Below, one piece after another: positions 1 to 8,670 of a stretch of DNA of 64,000 nucleotides. Made by a program: the position numbers and the translations under genes. This DNA comes from Streptomyces sp. MMG1533 (lineage in GTDB: Bacteria; Actinomycetota; Actinomycetes; Streptomycetales; Streptomycetaceae), in NCBI RefSeq assembly GCF_001279775.1, contig NZ_LGDG01000214.1, positions 32,898-96,897 of the forward strand, read 5' to 3'. The notes below the pieces were generated by a model, which was not told the DNA's origin, did no database searches, and saw only the letters and a program-made list of their open reading frames with translations. Within the stretch, counting starts at the first letter, position 1. Every line of letters starts with the position of its first letter.

Positions 1-1
1 G

Positions 2-652
2 CCGTTCCCCGAGGAGTTCCAACTGCGCAAGACGGCCGGCGTCGTGTGGTGCTACACGGGTGACGACACCGAGGCGGCCGCCCGGGAGATGGCCCCGCTG
101 CTCGACGCCCTGCCGCAGCCGATGCTGCACGCGCCCGGGCCGATGCCGTATCCCGACATGCAGTCCATGTTCGACGGGCTCTACCCGCCCGGCCATCAGT
201 GGTACTGGCGCGCCGACTTCGTCGACGAGATCCCGGACGAGGCCGTCGAACTGCACGCCAAGTTCGGCGCCGAGGTGCCGACCATGCAGTCGACGATGCA
301 CCTCTACCCGATCGACGGCGCCGCCCACGACGTCGGCCCGGACGAAACCCCCTGGGCCTACCGCGACGCACGCTGGGCGTCCGTCTACGCGGGCGTCGAC
401 CCCGACCCGGCCAACGCCGAGCTGGTCAAGCGGTGGACGGTCGACTACTTCGAGGCGCTGCACCCGTACTCGGCGGGCGGTGCCTACGTGAACATGATGA
501 TGGACGAGGGTCAGGAACGCGTCCGGGCCAGCTACCGCGGCAACTACGACCGCCTGGCCCGCATCAAGGCCGACCGCGACCCGGACAACGTCTTCCGCCT
601 CAACCAGAACATCCGCCCGACCCCGGCACCGCGCCACGAAACACGCCCCTGA
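2..652 (+). CDS. FAD-binding oxidoreductase, C-terminal part (BBE domain)
   Basis: This is the 3' end of a gene that begins before the window; 216 residues are visible in an open frame from base 2. The visible part fits the substrate domain and C-terminal berberine-bridge (BBE) segment of FAD-linked oxidases of the PCMH/p-cresol methylhydroxylase fold. The BBE hallmark is the stretch YVNMMMDEGQERVRASYRGN followed by a closing RLARIKADRDPDNVFRLNQNI-like end, where the conserved Asn-Phe-Arg of the family sits. Such enzymes oxidise alcohols, sugars or aromatic compounds. The FAD-binding half lies outside the window, so covalent flavin attachment and substrate cannot be judged. The next gene is convergent. 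Confidence 0.85.
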   Translation, partial: PFPEEFQLRKTAGVVWCYTGDDTEAAAREMAPLLDALPQPMLHAPGPMPYPDMQSMFDGLYPPGHQWYWRADFVDEIPDEAVELHAKFGAEVPTMQSTMHLYPIDGAAHDVGPDETPWAYRDARWASVYAGVDPDPANAELVKRWTVDYFEALHPYSAGGAYVNMMMDEGQERVRASYRGNYDRLARIKADRDPDNVFRLNQNIRPTPAPRHETRP

Positions 653-830
653 ACCCACCAGACGGCGGCGAGCAGGTGGTGCCCCGGCTGCGGGACGGGG
701 CACCACTTGGGCGTCCAGCGGGTCCGGCCGGCTCTCGGCGACGTCGATCTCGCCGCCGGGCGGCACCGCCGGCCTGAGGTACCGGGCCCTGGGCGAGGCC
801 GCCGTCGGTCGGCTGTTGGTCGCCGGTCGG

Positions 831-1529
831 CTACCGAGGCGTCGCCGGAGCCGTCCGCACGAGCCAGTCGTACGCGGCCCGTGCCGTGAACTCGGCCTGT
901 CCACCGCGCAGTAGCAGGTCGGCGGTGGCGAACTCCGGGGCGTCGGCCTGCACGGCGACGTAGGGGATCGCCAGGCAGCGCATCCCGGCCGCGTGGGCCG
1001 CGGCGGCGCCCGGAGCCGCGTCCTCCAGGACCACGCAGTCGCCCGGGTCCGAGCCGAGCCGGCGGGCCGCTTCCAGGAAGACGTCGGGGGCGGGCTTGCC
1101 GTGCGCGACCTCGTCGGCCGACACGACGGTGGTCAGAAAGGCGCCCAGGCCCGTGCCGGCCAGGATCGCGTCGATGGCCTCGGGCGACGAACCCGAGGCC
1201 ACGGCCATCGGGACGCCCTCGCCCGCCAGCAGCTCCACGAACTTCCGCATCTCGGGATACACGGTGGTGGAGACGCGGGCCAGTTCCAGGTAGCGGCGGT
1301 TCAACTCGTCGAGCAGTTCGGTGCGCGGTGCCCGCACGCCGTACCGCTCCTGCCAGAGTCCGAGCGTCTCCCAGGTGCTGATACCCACGTACTGCTCGTT
1401 GTCCTGCCATGTGAAGTGGATGCCGTGCCCACCGAGCAGCTCGCGTGATGCTTCGTAGTAGTTCGGCTCGCTGTCCACAAGCGTTCCGTCGAGATCGAAG
1501 ATGACCGAGAGGGCGCCGAGATCGCTCAT
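831..1529 (-). CDS. HAD-superfamily phosphatase (beta-phosphoglucomutase/phosphoglycolate phosphatase type)
   Basis: A 232-residue haloacid dehalogenase hydrolase. Motif I is FDLDGTLVDS, with the nucleophile Asp12 and acid/base Asp14; motif II is the Ser of VASGSSPEAI near residue 113, and the Lys of GKPAPDVF and the acidic VLEDAAPG supply motifs III and IV. The small helical cap between motifs I and II is the type found in phosphoglycolate phosphatases and beta-phosphoglucomutases, so it probably dephosphorylates a small sugar or organic phosphate in the cytoplasm. Its start lies 4 bases after the stop of the Lrp-type regulator, so the two are likely one transcript. The exact substrate cannot be read from sequence. 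Confidence 0.88.
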   Translation of the reverse strand: MSDLGALSVIFDLDGTLVDSEPNYYEASRELLGGHGIHFTWQDNEQYVGISTWETLGLWQERYGVRAPRTELLDELNRRYLELARVSTTVYPEMRKFVELLAGEGVPMAVASGSSPEAIDAILAGTGLGAFLTTVVSADEVAHGKPAPDVFLEAARRLGSDPGDCVVLEDAAPGAAAAHAAGMRCLAIPYVAVQADAPEFATADLLLRGGQAEFTARAAYDWLVRTAPATPR

Positions 1530-1533
1530 GCCT

Positions 1534-2025
1534 TCACGATCTCAAAGGTGCTGTGCGCGCAGCGCGCCCGATCGACTCCACCAGCGGCAGCAGCCGGTAC
1601 GGGACGCGCTCGCGCAGGGCCACCTCGGTGCGGGTGCGGACGACCCCCGGCAGGCTGATCAGCTTCTGGATCACGTCCTCCAGGTGAGCGTTGTCGCGCG
1701 CCACGACCCGGGTCAGCAGATCCCCGCCGCCCGTGATCGAGAAGACCTCGACGATCTCCGGTACGGCGGCCAGCGCGTCACCCACGTCGTCGAGGTGGCC
1801 CTGGGTGACCTCGATGTGCACGAACGCGAGCACCGGGTGGCCGAGCGCGGCGGGGGAGAGCGACGGCCCGGTGCCGGTGATCACCCCGTCCCGCTCCAGA
1901 CGGTCGAGGCGGGCCTGGAGCGTGCCCCGGGCGACACCGAGGACGCGGGCGTACTCGCGCACGCTCGTGCGGGGCTGCTCCAGCAGCAGTCGCAGGATGC
2001 GGGTGTCGAGCTCGTCCACGGCCAT
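1534..2025 (-). CDS. Lrp/AsnC-family transcriptional regulator
   Basis: A 163-residue feast/famine regulator. Residues 1-60 form the AsnC-type winged helix-turn-helix, opening AVDELDTRILRLLLEQPRTS, and the C-terminal half is the RAM ligand-binding fold with VFSITGGGDLLTRVVA. Members sense amino acids or related small molecules and usually control their own or neighbouring genes. I chose the ATG at 2025 because AGGAG lies 8 bases upstream; an in-frame upstream extension has no ribosome site and is not family-like. The regulator is followed after 4 bases by the HAD phosphatase and is divergent from the FUSC gene, either of which could be its target. Confidence 0.9.
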   Translation of the reverse strand: MAVDELDTRILRLLLEQPRTSVREYARVLGVARGTLQARLDRLERDGVITGTGPSLSPAALGHPVLAFVHIEVTQGHLDDVGDALAAVPEIVEVFSITGGGDLLTRVVARDNAHLEDVIQKLISLPGVVRTRTEVALRERVPYRLLPLVESIGRAARTAPLRS

Positions 2026-2221
2026 GCGGTCAGCGCTCCTCGTACCTGGTCCGTTGGCCCGCCGATGGGCGGGCCGGAACCGTGATGTCTGTGCCAATGG
2101 TCCAGCATTCTAGGCAACACTTGAGCCAGGTGGGGCCTTGATGCTGTGATGGACACGTCGATGGCGCTGCGGATCCCGCGGCGCCTTTCTCATGCCGGAA
2201 TCCGGAGGGGGCGGGGGAGCA

Positions 2222-3733
2222 GTGCTGAAGAGGGTGTTCATGGCGCCGGACCCGGGGCGGGCGCGGCTGCGCTTCGCCACCCGGGCCGTGCTGGGCATCG
2301 GAGGGGCGGTCGTCCTGTGCGGGCTCGCCGGGCACTCGCTCGTCGGTGCCGTCACCGGCGGACTCGCCGCGCTGCTGGCCCTGTTCACCGTCACGGACGC
2401 CACGGTCCGCGGCCAGGCCGTCACCACCGCGCTGCTGCCGGCCGTCGGCCTGCCCGTGCTCGCCGCCGCGGCCGAACTGCAGGACCACCCCGTCGCCCGG
2501 GACCTCACCTTCCTCGGCGTGGTCGGCGCGGGTGTGTACGCGCGACGCTGGGGCCCGCGCGGACACAGCCTCGGCGTGTTCGCGTTCATGACCTTCTTCG
2601 TGGCCCAGTTCCTGCACGCCACCACCGACCGGCTGCCCGAGCTGTACGCCGCCGTCCTGCTGTCCGTGCTCACCGCCGCGGCCGTCCGCTTCGGGCTGTG
2701 GTGCTACGAGCGCCGCCTGCCCCCCGCCCCCGTCCCCGCCCCGCCCGGCGGCACCGGCCTCGCCCGCGTGACCACCCGCCAGGCGATCCAGGCGACCGCA
2801 GGCGCGGGCTTCGCCCTCGTCGTGGGCCAGCTGGTGTCCGGCCAGCGCTGGTACTGGGCCGTCGGCGCCACCTGGTGGATCTTCGTCAACACCACCTCGC
2901 GCGGCGAGACCCTGGTCCGCGGCTTCCGCCGCGTCCTCGGCACGGTGGCCGGCATCGGCCTCGGCCTGCTCGTCGCCGTGCCCCTGAACGGCGCCGGGCT
3001 CCCCACGGCCGTACTGCTCACCGCCTGCGTCTTCGGCATCTTCTACTCGGCCGCCGTGTCCTACACCTGGATGATGCTCTGCGTGACACTCCTCGCGGAG
3101 CTCCTCTACGGCCTCCTGGGCGTCCTGGACCCCGCGCTGCTCGCCCTGCGGCTCGCGGAGACCGGGATCGGAGCGCTCGGCGCCATACTGGCGGTCCTCC
3201 TGGTGCTGCCCGTCACCACCCACACCGTCACCGAGGCCTGGATCGGGCGGGCCCTGCGCTGCGTCCACGCGTGCACCGCGGAGGCCGCCGCCCGCCTCGC
3301 GGGCTCCCCGAGCGTCGACCCGGTGTCCCGCGTGACCGAACTGGAGCAGCTGCTCGGCCGGGTACGGCTGTCGGTCGCCCCGCTCGTGCACCCGCTCAAT
3401 CCGATGCTCGGCCGCAAGCGGCGCGCCCGCCGGGTGCTGGCCCTGCTCGACGACTGCGCCCGCGAGATCCGCGGCCTGGTCGCCATCGCCGCCGACCCTC
3501 AGGCCTCGCACGACGCCCGCCTCGCCGCCGCCTGCCGGCGCGTGGAGGCCGCGGTCGAGGCGCTCATCGGCGACGGGCTCAGCGCGGGCGCCCGCGAGCA
3601 CATCACGGTGCCCGCGCCCCGGCCGCCCGCCGCGGAAGCCGCGCTGGCCCACCTCCACGGCCTGGAGCGCGCCCTCGCGGAACTCGCCATGCCCCTGCGG
3701 ACGCCGCCGGGTTCACCGCTGGTCGGCGCCTGA
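2222..3733 (+). CDS. FUSC-family aromatic-acid exporter-like membrane protein
   Basis: A 503-residue integral membrane protein. Two clusters of hydrophobic helices (roughly residues 20-165 and 185-340) each hold about six membrane spans, and the C-terminal 150 residues are cytoplasmic and helical. This twofold arrangement with the second half opening ARVTTRQAIQATAGAGFALV is that of the FUSC/ArAE family, which exports fusaric acid and other aromatic acids. I chose the GTG at 2222 because GGAGGGGGCGGGGGA lies just before it; the ATG at 2240 is a possible alternative. It is divergent from the Lrp regulator. A second FUSC protein occurs at 46944. Substrate unknown. Confidence 0.8.
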   Translation: MLKRVFMAPDPGRARLRFATRAVLGIGGAVVLCGLAGHSLVGAVTGGLAALLALFTVTDATVRGQAVTTALLPAVGLPVLAAAAELQDHPVARDLTFLGVVGAGVYARRWGPRGHSLGVFAFMTFFVAQFLHATTDRLPELYAAVLLSVLTAAAVRFGLWCYERRLPPAPVPAPPGGTGLARVTTRQAIQATAGAGFALVVGQLVSGQRWYWAVGATWWIFVNTTSRGETLVRGFRRVLGTVAGIGLGLLVAVPLNGAGLPTAVLLTACVFGIFYSAAVSYTWMMLCVTLLAELLYGLLGVLDPALLALRLAETGIGALGAILAVLLVLPVTTHTVTEAWIGRALRCVHACTAEAAARLAGSPSVDPVSRVTELEQLLGRVRLSVAPLVHPLNPMLGRKRRARRVLALLDDCAREIRGLVAIAADPQASHDARLAAACRRVEAAVEALIGDGLSAGAREHITVPAPRPPAAEAALAHLHGLERALAELAMPLRTPPGSPLVGA

Positions 3734-3813
3734 GCCGCCGGTCAGGACGCTGCCCGCGCGGCCCGGCGGTCCCGGTCGGCCGCCTTGTTGCAGTCCGGTG
3801 AATCCCGTCCTTT

Positions 3814-3827
3814 TGGTCTAGACCTAG
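3814..3827. promoter_or_regulatory. Candidate DasR-responsive element (dre)
   Basis: TTGGTCTAGACCTA contains the perfect palindrome GGTCTAGACC, the core of the GntR-family DasR operator (consensus close to ACTGGTCTAGACCACT). It lies 54 bases before the lactonase start, the only gene reading away from it. DasR is the N-acetylglucosamine-6-phosphate-responsive repressor of Streptomyces, so the lactonase would be an aminosugar-responsive gene. The flanks match the consensus less well than the core. Confidence 0.65.
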
Positions 3828-3880
3828 CATGATCGGCTGCTACCGTCACCCCGAACGGCACCGGACGACAGGGGACTGCG

Positions 3881-4915
3881 GTGGCAGACGGCGGCAGGCG
3901 GCGACAGCGGGCCTTCATCGGGTCCTTCACGGCGGCCGGGGGTCCGGGGATCGTGACGGCGGAGGTGGACGCGTCCACCGGCGCGCTCACCGTACTCAGC
4001 AGCCTGGACGGCCTCCCCGACCCGTCGTACCTCGCCCTGGCTCCGGACGGAGACACGCTGTACGCGGTCAGTGAGACGGCCGCGGGCGCGGTGGCCGCGT
4101 ACCGCGTGAGCGGCGACAAGCCCGAGCCGGCCGGCCCGCCCGTGCCGATCGACGGGAACGGCCCCACCCACCTCAGCGTCCACGCCCGCCACGTCCTGAC
4201 CGCCAACTACGGCTCCGGCAGCGTCACCGCCGTGCCCGTCCGCTCCGACGGAACCCTCGCCGGCGCCCCCTCCGGAGTGCTCCGGCACACCGGCTCGGGC
4301 CCGCACACGCCCCGCCAGCAGGGGCCGCACGCGCACCAGGTGCAGCCCGACCCGAGTGGACGCTGGACCGTCAGTGTCGACCTCGGCACCGACTCCGTGC
4401 GCGTGTGCACACTGACCGACGGCGCTCCAGTACTGCACCGGGAGACCGCCCTGCGGCCCGGCTCGGGGCCGCGCCACCTCGTCTTCCACCCCGACGGCTC
4501 GTACGCCTACGTCGTCAACGAACTCACCCCGACCGTCACCGTGTGCCGCTGGGAGGCCACGGACGGCACGCTGAAGCCACTGGCGGAGGCGCAGGTCCTG
4601 CCCGGTTCCCCGACCGGCGACGCCTACCCGTCGGGCATCGCCGTCTCGCCCGACGGCCGCTTCGTGTGGACCGCCACCCGGGGCGAGGACGTCCTGTCGA
4701 CGTTCGCCGTCGAGCGGGACGGACTGCGGCTGATCGGCACGGTGCCCTGCGGCGGCCACTGGCCGCGGGACATCACCGTGTCGGGCGGTTTCCTGTACGC
4801 CGCGAACGAGCGCTCCGGCGACGTCTCCTGGTTCGCCGTCGACCCGGACACGGGACTGCCGCGCCACGGCGGCTCGGTCGAGGTCCCCGCGGCGTCCTGC
4901 GTGGTCATCGGCTGA
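3881..4915 (+). CDS. Lactonase family protein (6-phosphogluconolactonase YbhE type)
   Basis: A 344-residue seven-bladed beta-propeller lactonase. The blades show the recurrent pattern LALAPDGDTLYAV, LVFHPDGSYAYVV and IAVSPDGRFVWTA, and the first blade opens RAFIGSFTAAGGPGIVTAEV as in YbhE/Pgl-type enzymes. Family members hydrolyse 6-phosphogluconolactone in the pentose phosphate pathway or act on muconate-type lactones. No signal peptide is seen, so it is cytoplasmic. The GTG start has no strong Shine-Dalgarno sequence, and a DasR-like palindrome sits in its promoter region. It ends just before a strong hairpin shared with the convergent next gene. Confidence 0.85.
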   Translation: MADGGRRRQRAFIGSFTAAGGPGIVTAEVDASTGALTVLSSLDGLPDPSYLALAPDGDTLYAVSETAAGAVAAYRVSGDKPEPAGPPVPIDGNGPTHLSVHARHVLTANYGSGSVTAVPVRSDGTLAGAPSGVLRHTGSGPHTPRQQGPHAHQVQPDPSGRWTVSVDLGTDSVRVCTLTDGAPVLHRETALRPGSGPRHLVFHPDGSYAYVVNELTPTVTVCRWEATDGTLKPLAEAQVLPGSPTGDAYPSGIAVSPDGRFVWTATRGEDVLSTFAVERDGLRLIGTVPCGGHWPRDITVSGGFLYAANERSGDVSWFAVDPDTGLPRHGGSVEVPAASCVVIG

Positions 4916-4971
4916 GCCGCAGCCGCCGCCGGAGCCCCACCGGGCCCCGGCCGGCCCCCGGCCCCGGACAT

Positions 4972-5012
4972 GGCGAGGGCCCGCTCCCTGTACGTGGAGC
5001 GGGCCCTTCGCC
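4972..5012. terminator. Bidirectional hairpin terminator
   Basis: A 16-base-pair stem with a single bulged T (left arm 4972-4987, right arm 4996-5012, loop of about 8 bases) lies between the convergent lactonase and CbiX-like genes. No long T-run follows, as is usual for Streptomyces terminators. Confidence 0.8.
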
Positions 5013-5032
5013 GTACGAACGTGCCGTGCGCG

Positions 5033-5956
5033 TCAGCGGACCGGCGCGCCCTGCGGCTGCGGCGGGGCGATGCCCAGCGCGGTCGTGTACTTGGCCAGGG
5101 CGAGCTTGCCGATGGCCGGGTACGGGCCGAGCGGCTCGGCGGCGGAGCAGTCCGCCTCCTTGGCAGCCTCCGCGACCAGCGCCGGGTCGATCTCCGGCCC
5201 TATCAGGTACGGCGCCAGCGCCAGCTGCTGCGAGCCCGAGGAGCGGAGCTGATCGGCGACGGACGCGATCGAGCCGTCCTGGTCCAGTGCCGCGGCCATC
5301 ACCGGCACGGCCAGGCGCGCGGCGAGCAGCATGCCGGTGATCCCGGCCGCCTGTACCGCCTCCTCGCCGCCCACCGAGGCCAGGATGATGCCGTCCGCGG
5401 CGGTCGCCACGGTGAACAGGCGGGCGCGGTCGGCGCGGGCCAGACCGGCCTCCGACAGCCGGACGTGCAGCGCCTCGGCGAGCAGCGGGTGCGGGCCCAG
5501 CACATCGGTCAGGTCGGCCGCGATCCGGCTGTCCATCACGGCCTGGCGGATCCGGCGCAGCAGCGCGCTGTCCGGGCCCGCCAGCAGCGGCACGACGACG
5601 GCCACGGGGCCGTCCGGCTCCCTGACGTCCACACCGGCGGCCTTGGCCTGTTCGTAGCGGGCGGCACGCTCCTCGGCGGCGTGCACCAGCACGGCCTGCA
5701 GCGTGGGGAACTCCGCGTCGTCCCCGTCGAGGTACCCGATCCGGGCGTCCAGACCGGGGAGCTCGGAGCGCGCGATGCTCACGACCTCCTCGGCGAGACT
5801 GCGCGTGGCGATGCCCGGCGTGCCCGGCACCGCGAGCAGGAGCGCGGGCGCGCCCTCGGGAGCCGCCAGCGGCTCGGGTCGGCGGTGCCGCCCGGGCTGG
5901 CGAGGTCGCGGCATTCGTACTGGCAGGCCGGACGCGGGCCCAGTGGGGGAGCTCAT
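5033..5956 (-). CDS. Divergent sirohydrochlorin chelatase/CbiX-like protein
   Basis: A 307-residue protein whose body (residues 36-290) matches two CbiX-type chelatase repeats, the layout of single-chain ferrochelatase-fold proteins. Genuine CbiX/SirB enzymes insert cobalt or iron into sirohydrochlorin and carry a histidine in a GHGS-type motif near the N-terminus. Here the equivalent stretch reads LLLAVPGTPGIATRSLAEE, with no histidine, and the second repeat reads VATAADGIILASVGG. The enzyme may therefore be inactive or act on another ligand. The first 35 residues are Pro/Arg-rich and probably disordered. The TAACAT box 8 bases before the ATG, with no ribosome site, would fit a leaderless message. 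No sulfite or nitrite reductase gene adjoins it. Confidence 0.65.
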   Translation of the reverse strand: MSSPTGPASGLPVRMPRPRQPGRHRRPEPLAAPEGAPALLLAVPGTPGIATRSLAEEVVSIARSELPGLDARIGYLDGDDAEFPTLQAVLVHAAEERAARYEQAKAAGVDVREPDGPVAVVVPLLAGPDSALLRRIRQAVMDSRIAADLTDVLGPHPLLAEALHVRLSEAGLARADRARLFTVATAADGIILASVGGEEAVQAAGITGMLLAARLAVPVMAAALDQDGSIASVADQLRSSGSQQLALAPYLIGPEIDPALVAEAAKEADCSAAEPLGPYPAIGKLALAKYTTALGIAPPQPQGAPVR

Positions 5957-6138
5957 GGCGTCGCATGTTACTGGCTTCTTGGGTTCCCCTGTTCGGGGAG
6001 GGTGCAGGTGAGCGGTATCCGTCCGGTTTTGTCTGATGAGTTACGTACGGATCAGAAGTGATCAGCGGTTTTCATGGCTGCGTGCACAAGTCCCGGGGTG
6101 TGAAGAGGTACTTGTCGGACACCTGCCGCGCCGCGGGA

Positions 6139-7119
6139 TCAATCACCCTTCACGGTCACCACGTACAGCATCTTCTCGTCACCCGGCAGAGTGAGCGAGC
6201 CGGCCGCCAGATCGGTGGCGATGCACACCGCGCCATGCAGCGGATCGCCCTCGGCCGCCACCCGCCGCGCGTGCGGCAGCCGCCTTGCCAGCTCTTCTTC
6301 CAGCGGTACGACAAGGGGGTCGCCCATCTTGAACAGGCCTCCGGTGAGGGCGACTCGGGGCTCGCCCGCGGACGGGCAGACGGCGGCCGCGGAGTCGGCC
6401 ATGTGCCGGGCCGCCGCACGCAGGATGCCCGCGGCGACGGGATCGTCGGCGGCGCACGCGGACACTTGGGGTGCGAAGGAGGCGAGGACGGCGGGGCGGT
6501 CCGGGCGCGGGTACAGCTTGCCGGGCAGCTGCGTCAGCGGGCCGAACAACTCCTCGGCGCACGCCAGCAGCCGTACGGATCCGCCCTCCCGCCCGTCGTG
6601 GGCGCGCAGCGCGGCCTCCAGGCCGGCCCGGCCGATCCAGGCGCCACCGCCGCAGTCGCCGAGCAGATGGCCCCAGCCGTCCGCGCGCCGCCAGCGCGCG
6701 AGGTCGGTGCCGATCGCGATCAGCCCCGTCCCGGCGGCGACGACCGCACCGGGGTACGGACCGAGGGCGCCGGTGTAGGCGGTGACGGCGTCGGCGACGA
6801 GGGCGAGCGAACTGATCCCGAACTCCCGCGCCAGCGCGGCCGGGAGCTCGGCGCGCAGAGCGTCGCCCAGCGTGGCCAGCCCGGCGGCACCGACAACGGC
6901 CGTACCCAGCCCGTCGACACCCGCCTCGGCGGTCGACGCACGAACCAGGGGCACCAGTTGCTCCATGAAGTGCCCCGGATCGATGCCCCGGTCACCGGTG
7001 CGTACCGGCTCCCGGGACTCCCGGCGGGAGAGCGGACCGCGGCCGAGGGCACCGACGACGACGCGGAGGCCGGAGCCGCCGGAGTCGACGGCGAGGAACC
7101 CGTCCTCCGCACCGCTCAC
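6139..7119 (-). CDS. N-acetylglucosamine kinase-like protein (BadF/BadG/BcrA/BcrD ATPase family)
   Basis: A 326-residue ASKHA-fold sugar kinase. It opens with the phosphate-1 loop [15 protein letters not shown], followed by phosphate-2 and adenosine motifs [10 protein letters not shown] and [13 protein letters not shown], and carries [19 protein letters not shown], typical of mammalian-type GlcNAc kinases. It probably phosphorylates N-acetylglucosamine or a related aminosugar in the cytoplasm. The GTG at 7119 was chosen because it overlaps the TGA of the upstream truncated Ung frame (GTGA), implying translational coupling. A DasR-like box lies 2.3 kb away in front of the lactonase, so aminosugar metabolism may be a local theme. 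Confidence 0.83.
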   Translation of the reverse strand: MSGAEDGFLAVDSGGSGLRVVVGALGRGPLSRRESREPVRTGDRGIDPGHFMEQLVPLVRASTAEAGVDGLGTAVVGAAGLATLGDALRAELPAALAREFGISSLALVADAVTAYTGALGPYPGAVVAAGTGLIAIGTDLARWRRADGWGHLLGDCGGGAWIGRAGLEAALRAHDGREGGSVRLLACAEELFGPLTQLPGKLYPRPDRPAVLASFAPQVSACAADDPVAAGILRAAARHMADSAAAVCPSAGEPRVALTGGLFKMGDPLVVPLEEELARRLPHARRVAAEGDPLHGAVCIATDLAAGSLTLPGDEKMLYVVTVKGD

Positions 7120-7580
7120 GGCAGGCGCCGGTCCACCGGCTGTCCGCCCAGCCCGACCAGCAGGTCGTTGGCCCGGCTGAAGGGACGGGAACCGAAGAAA
7201 CCGCGATCGGCCGACATCGGCGAGGGACGGGAGGACTCCACCGACGGCAGATTGCCGAGCAGCGGACGGAGATTGCGGGCGTCGCGGCCCCACAGGATCG
7301 ACACCAGCGGCTTGCCGCGCGCCGCCGGCGCGCGTATCGCCTGTTCGGTGACCTCCTCCCAGCCCTTGCCCCGGTGTGCCCCCGGACTGCGCGGCGCAGT
7401 GGTGAGTGCCCTGTTGAGCAGCAGCACGCCCTGCCGGGTCCACGGCGTCAGATCGCCGTTGGAGGGCTGCGGCAGCGCCAGGTCGGTGTTCAGCTCACGG
7501 AAGATGTTGATCAGGCTGCCGGGCAGCGGACGCACGTCCGGCGCGACCGAGAACGACAGGCCCACCGCGTGTGCGGGAGT
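7116..7580 (-). pseudogene. ung: Truncated family-1 uracil-DNA glycosylase, catalytically dead
   Basis: This frame matches the last two thirds of the intact Ung at 7813, from GLSF through the C-terminus ending QPVD-RRLP. It starts just after the place where the water-activating motif GQDPY would be, so the catalytic Asp is lost. The second catalytic motif, HPSPMS in the intact copy, reads RPSPMS here, with His replaced by Arg. The upstream sequence to 7658 stays open only from a TTG and has no Ung resemblance. The frame is otherwise uninterrupted, and its stop overlaps the start of the kinase gene (GTGA), which may explain why the frame has been kept: it could serve to couple kinase translation. 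Confidence 0.85.
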
Positions 7581-7622
7581 TCCGAGATCTGGGATTCGGC
7601 GACGAAGGGCCGGCGAGGTGCG

Positions 7623-7736
7623 ATGACCATGGCGGCGTGGCTTGATCACAAGAGGCAACAGGCTCCCCTCCTTCCCGGTGACCGGCTGAGCGATCTGCTG
7701 GACCGGCTCGATGACCTCGACGAGGAGGAAGAGTAG
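7623..7736 (+). CDS. Possible small acidic protein, 37 residues
   Basis: A short ATG frame with GAGGTG four bases before the start codon. The product ends in the acidic tail [10 protein letters not shown]. It lies between the two Ung copies and antisense to the non-homologous leader of the truncated copy. It may be a genuine small gene or the remnant of a larger one broken when the Ung copy was truncated. No family is recognised. Confidence 0.3.
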   Translation: MTMAAWLDHKRQQAPLLPGDRLSDLLDRLDDLDEEEE

Positions 7737-7812
7737 CGCCGAGGCGGCGTCCGTGCGTGGGGGCTTCTGTGTTTGTGCGGGACCCTGGGGTGTGCCAGTA
7801 GGGTGACGCGCT

Positions 7813-8490
7813 GTGGCACCACGACCCTTGCATGAACTTGTCGAAGCAGGCTGGGCGAAGGCTCTCGACCCTGCGGCCGGACGTATCGCCGCGATGGGGG
7901 ACTTCCTCCGGGCCGAGATAGCGGCCGGCCGGACCTACCTTCCGGCGGGAGCGAATGTGCTGCGGGCCTTCCAGCAGCCCTTCGACGACGTTCGCGTCCT
8001 GATCGTCGGTCAGGATCCCTATCCCACGCCGGGTATGGCCATCGGGTTGAGTTTCGCGGTGGCGCCCGAGGTGCGTTCGTTGCCGGGGAGTCTGGAGAAC
8101 ATCTTCCGGGAGATGCACTCCGACCTGGGGCTGCCCAGGCCGTCCAACGGGGATCTGACGCCATGGACGGAGCAGGGGGTGCTGTTGCTGAACAGGGCGT
8201 TGACGACGGCCCCGCGCAGTCCCGCGGCGCACCGGGGCAAGGGGTGGGAGGAAGTCACCGAGCAGGCCATCCGGGCGCTTGCCGCGCGTGGTAAGCCGCT
8301 GGTGTCGATCCTGTGGGGCCGCGACGCCCGAAATCTGCGGCCGTTGCTCGGGGATCTTCCGGCGATCGAGTCTGCTCATCCCTCGCCGATGTCGGCGGAC
8401 CGCGGGTTTTTTGGTTCGCGTCCGTTCAGTCGGGCAAATGACCTGCTGGTGCGGCAAGGGGGTCAGCCGGTGGACTGGCGACTGCCGTAA
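7813..8490 (+). CDS. ung: Uracil-DNA glycosylase, family 1
   Basis: A full-length 225-residue family-1 uracil-DNA glycosylase, which removes uracil from DNA as the first step of base-excision repair. Motif A reads [11 protein letters not shown], with the water-activating Asp68; the usual His after DPY is Pro, as in other actinobacterial members. Motif B reads [10 protein letters not shown], with the catalytic His189. The uracil-contacting LLLNRALTT segment is also present. The start is a GTG. The gene stands alone and faces away from its degenerate paralogue at 7116-7580, which has about the same C-terminal sequence but lacks both catalytic residues. A strong hairpin follows at 8630. Confidence 0.96.
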   Translation: MAPRPLHELVEAGWAKALDPAAGRIAAMGDFLRAEIAAGRTYLPAGANVLRAFQQPFDDVRVLIVGQDPYPTPGMAIGLSFAVAPEVRSLPGSLENIFREMHSDLGLPRPSNGDLTPWTEQGVLLLNRALTTAPRSPAAHRGKGWEEVTEQAIRALAARGKPLVSILWGRDARNLRPLLGDLPAIESAHPSPMSADRGFFGSRPFSRANDLLVRQGGQPVDWRLP

Positions 8491-8629
8491 GCCGTGGTGC
8501 GTGTGGTGGCTTGGAGGATGGCGGCCCTCTGTACCCGAGGCACAGGGCAGCCCCAGGGCGTCGAGCTCGGAGCGCTCGAGGGTGGGGGAGCCGACCCCGA
8601 GAAGGGTGCAGAGCGAGGGCACAGGAAAA

Positions 8630-8656
8630 TGCCCCCGCGCGAGCTGCGCGGGGGCA
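8630..8656. terminator. Bidirectional hairpin terminator
   Basis: A perfect 11-base-pair stem, TGCCCCCGCGC paired with GCGCGGGGGCA around the loop GAGCT. It lies between the convergent ung gene and the last gene of the mce locus and can serve both. Confidence 0.85.
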
Positions 8657-8670
8657 GGGTCAGGGGTTGG

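Noticed and set aside
2030..3658. Long minus-strand open frame over the FUSC gene
   Set aside because: It is rich in Gly, Gln, Arg and Ala and has no domain; it is the antisense of the FUSC gene, as expected in GC-rich DNA.
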